From assembly GCF_003286075.1 (NCBI RefSeq), contig NZ_QLUV01000007.1, positions 1-64,000 on the forward strand: a stretch of DNA of 64,000 bases. Direction: 5' to 3'. Origin of the DNA: Paracoccus endophyticus (GTDB lineage Bacteria > Pseudomonadota > Alphaproteobacteria > Rhodobacterales > Rhodobacteraceae). A program made the position numbers and the translations under genes. Below are positions 56,664-64,000 of this stretch, piece by piece (the stretch's first letter is position 1; each line of letters opens with the position of its first letter). The notes beneath the pieces were generated by a model. It was given only the letters and a program-made list of their open reading frames with translations. It ran no database searches and was not told the origin of the DNA.

Positions 56664-57260
56664 ATGCCCCACAGCGAACCGTTGATCGATCGCATGATCA
56701 AGGAAGCCGTGCAGTACCTGCTGGATGCGCGCACCCAGGCGCTGACGGTGGCGGCCCTGTCGCAGCGGACCGGGGTGGACCTTGCGGTCCTGCACACGCT
56801 GTTTGCCGACGACCACGCCCTGTCCGAGGCCGTCGGCAACTATGTGGCCATCCAGCTGACCGACGCCATGTCGCGGGCGGTCGCCGCCGCCCCGTCTGGC
56901 GACAACCGTGCGGCGCTGATCGCCCTGGGCGCCGCCCATGTCGCCTGGGCCCGCAAGAACCGAGAGCTGTATGGCGTCGTCTCGGCGCGGCTGCTGATGA
57001 CGGACGGGGGAAGCTGGGCGTTTCACCGTTACGATTCCAGCTTTGTGCCGCTGGTGCGTCAGTTCCTGGGGGAAACGCACGGCCAGACGACGCGCCGGGC
57101 GGCGATGGCCCGCAGCTTCATCTTCGGGATCACGGCGCTGGCCCTGGAGGAGCGGCTTGACGTCTGGTTGCGCCCCGACAGCTCCATCGACCACGAGATG
57201 ATGGCGACGATCAGCGACTTCGTGGACATGCTGCTGAGCTGGGTGCCCCGGCAGACCTAG
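56664..57260 (+). CDS. TetR-like transcriptional regulator
   Basis: This is a 198-residue helical protein. The first 55 residues form a TetR-type HTH with weak conservation: AVQYLLDARTQALTVAALSQ, then RTGVDLAVLHTLFADDHALS and EAVGNY. The C-terminal helices (LIALGAAHVAWARKNRELYG, MARSFIFGITALALEERLDV) fit the ligand-binding bundle. No clear target or ligand can be suggested. It converges on purU nine bases away. A CCCCGGC/GCCGGGG hairpin lies upstream near 56606-56625. Confidence 0.68.
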   Translation: MPHSEPLIDRMIKEAVQYLLDARTQALTVAALSQRTGVDLAVLHTLFADDHALSEAVGNYVAIQLTDAMSRAVAAAPSGDNRAALIALGAAHVAWARKNRELYGVVSARLLMTDGGSWAFHRYDSSFVPLVRQFLGETHGQTTRRAAMARSFIFGITALALEERLDVWLRPDSSIDHEMMATISDFVDMLLSWVPRQT

Positions 57261-57269
57261 CGCACGCGC

Positions 57270-58154
57270 TCAGCCCATCCGCTCGGACGCATGGCCCCCC
57301 GGACTGGCCGGGAACACCACCGTCTTGGTGCCGTTCAGGAACACCCGGTGGTGGATATGGGCGTGGATCGCGCGCGACAGGACCTGCGCCTCGACGTCAC
57401 GGCCCAGGCTGACGTAATCCTCGGGGCTTTGGGCGTGGGTGACGCGGGTCGTGTCCTGTTCGATGATCGGCCCCTCGTCCAGGTCTGCGGTCACATAATG
57501 CGCCGTGGCCCCGATCAGCTTGACCCCCCGCTCGTGCGCCTGCTTGTAGGGATTGGCGCCCTTGAAGCTGGGCAGGAACGAATGGTGGATGTTGATGATC
57601 CGCCCCGCCATGCGGTCGCAGAAGGCGTCCGACAGCACCTGCATATAGCGCGCCAGCACCACCAGTTCGGCCCCCGATTCCTCGACCACCGCCATCAGCC
57701 GCGCCTCTGCCTCGGCCTTGGCGGCGGGGGTGACGCGGATGTGGTGGAACGGGATGTCGGCGTTCACCACCACCTTCTGATAGGTCATGTGGTTCGACAC
57801 GACGCCCACGATCTCGATCGGCAGGGCGCCGATCCTCCAGCGATACAGGATGTCGTTCAGGCAGTGGCCGAAGTTCGACACCATGACCAGCACCCGCATC
57901 CGGTGCCCCGGGGGATAGAACGCCCACTCCATCCCGTAGGTCCCGGCGATCTCGCCAAATCCCGCACGCAGGCTGTCGGCATCGGCGCCGGTTTCGGACC
58001 TGAACCCCACCCGCATGAAGAAGCGGCCATTGTCGCGGTCGTCGAACTGGGCCGAATCGGTGATGTTGCAGCCGTTCTGGGCCAGATAGCCGGCGACGGC
58101 GGCCACGATGCCGCGGCGGGACGGACAGGCGACGGTCAGGACAATGTCGGACAT
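57270..58154 (-). CDS. purU: formyltetrahydrofolate deformylase
   Basis: The enzyme hydrolyses 10-formyl-THF to formate and THF. The 294 residues contain an N-terminal ACT domain (VLTVACPSRRGIVAAVAGYL, about 1-80) and a formyl-transferase-like domain. The catalytic segment is INIHHSFLPSFKGANPY near 203 (Asn/His), with the catalytic Asp in DLDEGPIIEQD near 240. With fhs at 17-19 kb the cell can both make and discharge 10-formyl-THF. The start at 58154 is by homology; I see no strong ribosome site. Confidence 0.94.
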   Translation of the reverse strand: MSDIVLTVACPSRRGIVAAVAGYLAQNGCNITDSAQFDDRDNGRFFMRVGFRSETGADADSLRAGFGEIAGTYGMEWAFYPPGHRMRVLVMVSNFGHCLNDILYRWRIGALPIEIVGVVSNHMTYQKVVVNADIPFHHIRVTPAAKAEAEARLMAVVEESGAELVVLARYMQVLSDAFCDRMAGRIINIHHSFLPSFKGANPYKQAHERGVKLIGATAHYVTADLDEGPIIEQDTTRVTHAQSPEDYVSLGRDVEAQVLSRAIHAHIHHRVFLNGTKTVVFPASPGGHASERMG

Positions 58155-58262
58155 CGGGAACGCTCGGACTTGCTGAGGATGCGGCATCTTGCCCTGCGGG
58201 CGTCCCGCGACGCGGCTGCCACGCGACACCCCGGCGGACGGATTGCGACGCGGCCTGCGGTT

Positions 58263-59963
<1,701 letters not shown>

Positions 59964-59967
<4 letters not shown>

Positions 59968-60227
59968 GCCTTGGCAGCGACCAGCTTTTCGACCGCCGTG
60001 ATGATCGTGCCCAGCGACGAGATGTCGAAGTCGGACTGCGAGGGCTCGTTGGCGTTGAAGGGAATCGAGATGTCGAAGGCCTCTTCGATGGCGAAGATCG
60101 ACTCGACCAGCCCCAGGCTGTCGATGCCCAGTTCGGCCGGCGTCATCTGCGGCTGGATTTCGGACGGTTCCAGCATGGCCTGTTCGGCAATGATGGCGAC
60201 GATGCGATCGTGGACGTCTGACGACAT
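59964..60227 (-). CDS. specialised acyl carrier protein (AcpXL-like)
   Basis: This is an 87-residue carrier. The phosphopantetheine site is Ser37 in LGIDSLGLVE. It differs from housekeeping AcpP in having SLGLVESIFAIEEAFDISIP with an extra acidic IFAIEEAF segment, in the style of AcpXL, and a tail IITAVEKLVAAKA. GGAGG lies before the ATG at 60227. It is downstream of lpxD by 14 bases and upstream of the KAS gene by overlap, so lpxD, this carrier and the KAS gene form one operon. Confidence 0.85.
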
Positions 60228-60241
60228 GGGAAACCTCCGGG

Positions 60242-61342
60242 TCAGCCCTTTTCCAACAGGCGTGTAACGGTTTTCTGAAGCTCGGCCAGTTGCGCCGCCA
60301 TGCGCGGCAGGCGGCGCGCGGCCTTTTGCATCTCGACCTGGGTCTGCATCCGGGTCGCGGGCGATCCCAGGATGACGCGCCCGGCCGGCACGTTGGTGAA
60401 GATCTTGGACGCGCCCCCCGCGATCACGTCGTCGCCGACAAAGATGTTGTCGCTGACCCCGCATTGCCCGCCCAGCACCACGCGGTCCCCGATCCGGGCG
60501 GACCCCGCGACGCCGACCTGCCCGCACAGCAGCGAGTCGCGGCCGACCTGGACGTTGTGGCCCAGATGGACCATGTTATCCAGCTTGGTCCCGTCGCCGA
60601 CCCGGGTCGCGCGGATGGTCCCGCGGTCGATGGTGGCGTTGGCCCCGACCTCGACATCGTGGCCCAGCGTCACGCCGCCCAGCGAATGGATGCGCACCCA
60701 GTGCTGGTCCGTCGCCTCGACCTGCGCGCCCAGGCTGCGGCGGGCCTGTTCGACGCCCGATTCCCCCGGCGTGACAAAGGAAAACCCGTCGCTGCCGATC
60801 ACCGCGCCCGACTGCACGATCAGCCGGTCGCCGGCCATGACGCCATGGGCGATGCGCACGCCCGCGTGGATCAGCGCGTCGTCCCCGATGCGCGTGCCTG
60901 CGCCGATCGACACGTGGCTTGCGATGCGCGCCCGTGCGCCGATGCGGACGCCGGGCCCGATCACGACGAAGGGGCCGATCGCGGCGTCCGGGGCCAGTTC
61001 GGCCGAAGGGTCGATCACCGCGCTGGCGTGGATGCCGGGCGCCATGTCCGCGCCCCGGTCCAGCGCACGGGTCAGCCCTGCCATCGCCAGCCGCGGGCGG
61101 CCGACCAGAACGGCGGCGGCCAGCCCCAGCGCCTCGGGGTCCATCCCCTCGGCAAGCAGCGCGGCGGCGCCCGGGGCAAGCTGCGCGGCATAGGCGGGCG
61201 ACATCGCCATCGCGATCAGCCCGGCGCCGTCGCGCACGGCCCCTGCGTCGGCGGGTTCCGCCGCGCCGCTGATGCGGACGGCGCCGTCGCCCCAAAGGCG
61301 CGCGTCCAGCGCGCGGGCAAGTTCGGCCATGGTCAGGGTCAT
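60242..61342 (-). CDS. lpxD: UDP-3-O-(3-hydroxyacyl)glucosamine N-acyltransferase
   Basis: LpxD adds the second 3-hydroxyacyl chain in lipid A synthesis. The 366 residues show an N-terminal uridine-binding domain (about 1-95) and then a left-handed beta helix of hexapeptide repeats such as IGPGVRIGARARI and VHLGHNVQVGRDSLL. The catalytic His is in LDNMVHLGHNV near 255, and a C-terminal helix contains MQKAARRLPRMAAQLAEL. AGGAGG precedes the ATG at 61342. It is the first gene of the operon with the acyl carrier and KAS genes. Confidence 0.95.
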   Translation of the reverse strand: MTLTMAELARALDARLWGDGAVRISGAAEPADAGAVRDGAGLIAMAMSPAYAAQLAPGAAALLAEGMDPEALGLAAAVLVGRPRLAMAGLTRALDRGADMAPGIHASAVIDPSAELAPDAAIGPFVVIGPGVRIGARARIASHVSIGAGTRIGDDALIHAGVRIAHGVMAGDRLIVQSGAVIGSDGFSFVTPGESGVEQARRSLGAQVEATDQHWVRIHSLGGVTLGHDVEVGANATIDRGTIRATRVGDGTKLDNMVHLGHNVQVGRDSLLCGQVGVAGSARIGDRVVLGGQCGVSDNIFVGDDVIAGGASKIFTNVPAGRVILGSPATRMQTQVEMQKAARRLPRMAAQLAELQKTVTRLLEKG

Positions 61343-61367
61343 CGGCGCCTCCTGTCGAGGGCACCTT

Positions 61368-63038
61368 CTACTCGGCCAGCGCCACCGTTTCCAGAGCGCC
61401 CGCCGCCCCTGCCCGTTCAAGGCCCGCCCAGACCGCGGCGTCGCGCCCATAGACGTCGGGATAGCTGCGAAGGGTGCCGTCCTCGTCCGGGATCAGGGTG
61501 AAATAGACCAGATGCACCGGCACCGTCCGATCCAGCTTGAGCCAGCTTTCCTTGCCCGAGGCGCGGGCGCGTGCATAGCGCGCCGGGGGATCGGCGACCT
61601 GGCCGCGCAGCAGCTCGTGCGCCAGATCGACCGGCCGCGCGACCCGGATGCAGCCGTGCGAAAAGGCGCGCCGCGTCTCGTTGAACAGGCCCCGCGACGG
61701 CGTGTCGTGCAGATAGATGTTCATCGGGTTGGGGAAGATGAACTTGACCTCGCCCAGCGCATTGTCGTCGCTGGGCTTCTGGCGCAGGCGAAAGGGAAAG
61801 TTCGCCGCCGTATAACGCCCGAAGTCGATGCCGTCGCGCGACACCACCCGCCCCCGCCCGTCGATCACGTCCAGATGGCGTGCCGCGTTGCGGTTGGCCT
61901 TCAGCCGCGGCAGGTATTCCTTGACGGTAATGGATCGCGGCACGTTCCAGCGCGGGTTCACGACCACATGCTCCATCTGGTCGGAAAATTCGGGGGTCTG
62001 CATGGCGTGGTCGGTCTTGCCGATGACGACGCGGGTCTGGAAGACCGTCCGCCCCCCCTCGACGATGCGGGCGGTGTATTCGGGCAGGTTCACCCAGACA
62101 TGGCGCGCCGCAAGGTCGTGGCCGTTCAGCCAGCGCATGCGCTCCAGCGCGATCATCAGCGCGCGGGTGCGCGCCCCGCGGCCCTGGTTCAGCCGGGCGA
62201 TCGTCCGGGGGCCTGCCACGCCGTCCGCCGGCAACCCGGCGCGGTCCTGAAAGCGCGCCACCGCGTCGGTCAGCGCGGGGTCGAACAGGGCCGGGTCCGC
62301 GCTGTCGGCCCCAAACCCGACCGAGGCCAGACGGGCCCGCAGGGCGGCGACGCCGTCCCCCCTCAGCCCCTCGCGCCAGGTGCCGGGGGGAACCGGGGCC
62401 GTGCCCTCGGGGGCCGAAAGCCCGTCCTCGTCGGCCAGCGCCTGTTGCAGGATGCGATAGCGGGGATCGCGCGGCGGCAATTGCGCCAGCACCGACGCGG
62501 GGTCGGACGCGGCGGCAAAGCGCGCGAGCAGGTCGTCCACCGGCGTGCGGATCACCTCGCGCCGGTTCGTCGAGTCGATCCTGCGCGGGGTCAGCACGCC
62601 GCCCTGCACGTCATGGGCCCAGGCCGCAAAGCTGCGGGCGAACGCCGCCTCGACGCGGACGGCGGGACTGTCGGGCCGGTCAAGCGCCCGCAGCCGGTCC
62701 AGCCCATAGCGCGCGGCCGGCAGACCGTGCGCGGGGGCCGTTTCCACCGCCGCGATCAGCGCGGCACGGCGCGCGGCCGCCTGGGGTCCCGCGAACACCG
62801 GCGCCAGCGCGCGCTGCCCGTACCACGACGCCAGCCCCGGATCGGGGGCCACGGCCCGCGCCAGCGCCAGCTGATCGGCGGTGAAATCCAGCTTGGGCGC
62901 CGAGAACTGCGCCAGCGCCGCCGCGGGCAGCAGCGCAAGGAGGGCGGCACCCACCAGCCGCAACCGCCGTGCCGATCCAAGCCCATCGATTCGCGCGCAA
63001 GCTGTGGACGGGCCTGTCTGGGAGGGTGATCTGGTCAT
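61368..63038 (-). CDS. L,D-transpeptidase, YcbB/LdtD type
   Basis: This 556-residue periplasmic enzyme forms 3-3 cross-links in peptidoglycan. A signal peptide (residues about 14-42, LRLVGAALLALLPAAALA) is followed by a long N-terminal domain and a peptidoglycan-binding domain (RFQDRAGLPADGVAGPRTIA near 270). The catalytic YkuD domain has HDTPSRGLFNE and SHGCIRVARP with the active Cys near 461. I chose the ATG at 63038; a longer frame to 63122 has no signal-peptide logic and no ribosome site is obvious in either. It diverges from the DUF882 gene, whose product also acts on the wall. Confidence 0.9.
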   Translation of the reverse strand: MTRSPSQTGPSTACARIDGLGSARRLRLVGAALLALLPAAALAQFSAPKLDFTADQLALARAVAPDPGLASWYGQRALAPVFAGPQAAARRAALIAAVETAPAHGLPAARYGLDRLRALDRPDSPAVRVEAAFARSFAAWAHDVQGGVLTPRRIDSTNRREVIRTPVDDLLARFAAASDPASVLAQLPPRDPRYRILQQALADEDGLSAPEGTAPVPPGTWREGLRGDGVAALRARLASVGFGADSADPALFDPALTDAVARFQDRAGLPADGVAGPRTIARLNQGRGARTRALMIALERMRWLNGHDLAARHVWVNLPEYTARIVEGGRTVFQTRVVIGKTDHAMQTPEFSDQMEHVVVNPRWNVPRSITVKEYLPRLKANRNAARHLDVIDGRGRVVSRDGIDFGRYTAANFPFRLRQKPSDDNALGEVKFIFPNPMNIYLHDTPSRGLFNETRRAFSHGCIRVARPVDLAHELLRGQVADPPARYARARASGKESWLKLDRTVPVHLVYFTLIPDEDGTLRSYPDVYGRDAAVWAGLERAGAAGALETVALAE

Positions 63039-63322
63039 GACCAAAGCAATGCGCACCCGCGGCCCGCCGGTCCACACACGCCCGCGCGAGCGAAGGGAAA
63101 TCCCGCTTGACGTGGCAAACATGGAACAGACTCAGGGTGCTTGGTTCCCGCCGAGGTTGTGCTAAGCGACATTTCGCCGATCGGGGCACAAAATCGCCAG
63201 CCGGCGGAACGACGCTTCCGCAACACCCCGGGTGGTGACATATTGTTATCCATTCCGGACTAAACCGGGCCCCGCCACGCACCGGTGGCACAGAAACGAA
63301 CGCAGGACAGGCGGATCTGAAC

Positions 63323-63880
63323 ATGACCTTCGAATTCTCGCGTCGCGGCATTCTGGGCGTATTCGCGGCGACCACGGTCGCGGCGGCGCCGGTGATGGCC
63401 AATGCCTTCGGCATCATCAGGGGGGCCGGCGATTATCGCCGGGTCCGCATGTACTCGGGCCGGACGGGCGAAAGCATCGACACCGTCTATTGGGTCGAGG
63501 GGAAATACGTTCGCGACGCGCTGAACGAGATCAACGTGTTCATGCGCGACTGGCGCACCGGGCAGGTGATCGGCATCGACCCGCGCACCGTGGACATCGC
63601 GGCCGCCAGCCACCGGCTGCTGCAGACCAATGAACCCTACATGATGCTGTCGGGCTATCGCTCGCCCAAGACCAACGCCATGCTGCGGTCGCGGTCGTCG
63701 GGCGTGGCGCGCAACTCGCTGCACATGACGGGCAAGGCCGCGGACCTGCGGCTGAAATCCCGCTCGGTCAGCCAGATGTACAAGGCCGCGGCCACCTGCC
63801 GCGCGGGCGGCGTCGGCAAGTACCCGCGCTCGAACTTCGTGCACATGGACTGCGGTCCGCTGCGCACCTGGGGCGGCTGA
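63323..63880 (+). CDS. DUF882 / peptidase M15-like murein-associated protein
   Basis: This is a 185-residue exported protein. A Tat-type leader (SRRGILGVFAATTVAAAP) is followed by the DUF882 fold related to VanY/M15 D,D-peptidases. SGYRSPKTNAMLR near residue 112, SLHMTGKAADLR near 131 with its zinc-ligand His and Asp, and the final FVHMDCG near 172 with the last His are all present. Its homologue in E. coli is YcbK. In many genomes it sits next to the YcbB-type transpeptidase, as here, in divergent orientation. A terminator follows. Confidence 0.92.
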   Translation: MTFEFSRRGILGVFAATTVAAAPVMANAFGIIRGAGDYRRVRMYSGRTGESIDTVYWVEGKYVRDALNEINVFMRDWRTGQVIGIDPRTVDIAAASHRLLQTNEPYMMLSGYRSPKTNAMLRSRSSGVARNSLHMTGKAADLRLKSRSVSQMYKAAATCRAGGVGKYPRSNFVHMDCGPLRTWGG

Positions 63881-63908
63881 GCCCTGCAAACCGGACGTGC
63901 GGATGCAA

Positions 63909-63934
63909 CGGGCCTGCCGATCGGCGGGCCTTTT
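63909..63934 (+). terminator. terminator of the DUF882 gene
   Basis: GGCCTGCC and GGCGGGCC pair (one T-G pair) around GATC and are followed by TTTT. The remaining 66 bases of the window show no gene. Confidence 0.75.
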
Positions 63935-64000
63935 GCGTTGATCCGTCCCGTGCCCCACCCTGCCCTGCGGCGACAATCACGGCGTTGCCGATGCCGCACC

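Overview
The window is a stretch of a high-GC alphaproteobacterial chromosome. It is most like Rhodobacteraceae and probably Paracoccus or a close relative. The clues are an archaeal-type class I lysyl-tRNA synthetase, a single-chain B12-dependent ribonucleotide reductase (NrdJ), a MoxR/DUF58/BatA-like membrane operon, an NDUFS4-type complex I subunit, an RTX/Hint secreted protein, and a specialised acyl carrier protein and ketosynthase upstream of lpxD. All calls come from reading the sequence; no database search was run.

Layout. 0.2-5.4 kb: a PPOX-fold protein, a beta-helix pectate-lyase-like protein, lysK and a TerB-like protein. 5.4-13.8 kb: a minus-strand operon (MoxR, DUF58, BatA-like, DUF4159, a membrane protein, dacB) with three successive ATGA overlaps. 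13.8-17 kb: DUF1285, a hydroxypyruvate-isomerase-like protein and phospholipase D. 17.2-25.9 kb: fhs, nrdJ (with a NrdR box and inverted repeat upstream), 5-formyl-THF cyclo-ligase, mgtE and hisN. 26-31.9 kb: an XRE regulator, a quinone-reductase-like MDR protein, a Bax-inhibitor-1 homologue, tRNA-Arg, the RTX/Hint protein, a GNAT and a cupin, followed by the decayed start of a response regulator. 32.3-35 kb: an overlapping operon of a lipid-A-synthase N-terminal-domain protein, an ArnT-like GT39 and a DPM1/ArnC-like GT2. 35-43.5 kb: complex I subunit, Cu/Zn SOD, uvrB, an I78-type lipoprotein, tRNA-Val, an HU-like protein, lon and an EnvZ-like kinase. 43.6-54.5 kb: an MBL hydrolase, then an accessory block for creatinine/creatine use. 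54.5-64 kb: a 24-residue membrane peptide, typA, a TetR-like regulator, purU, a [2Fe-2S] ferredoxin, the KAS/ACP/lpxD set, an L,D-transpeptidase and a DUF882 protein.

The strongest finding is the creatinine block at 44.5-51.9 kb. Creatinase and creatininase face each other across a bidirectional terminator. A LysR regulator diverges from creatininase, and a four-gene polyamine/opine-type ABC importer follows. Creatinase, creatininase and the importer each start behind a copy of the same 28-bp element, placed 19-20 bp upstream of a TAG-containing -10. The element contains the pattern AAT-N6-ATT and ends in ATTTT. It looks like the operator of the LysR protein and ties uptake and the first two catabolic steps into one regulon. 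The block is flanked by gene remnants (an ABC ATPase C-terminus on the left, a BKACE C-terminus on the right), which suggests a region of gene turnover. The next enzyme, for sarcosine, is not in the window.
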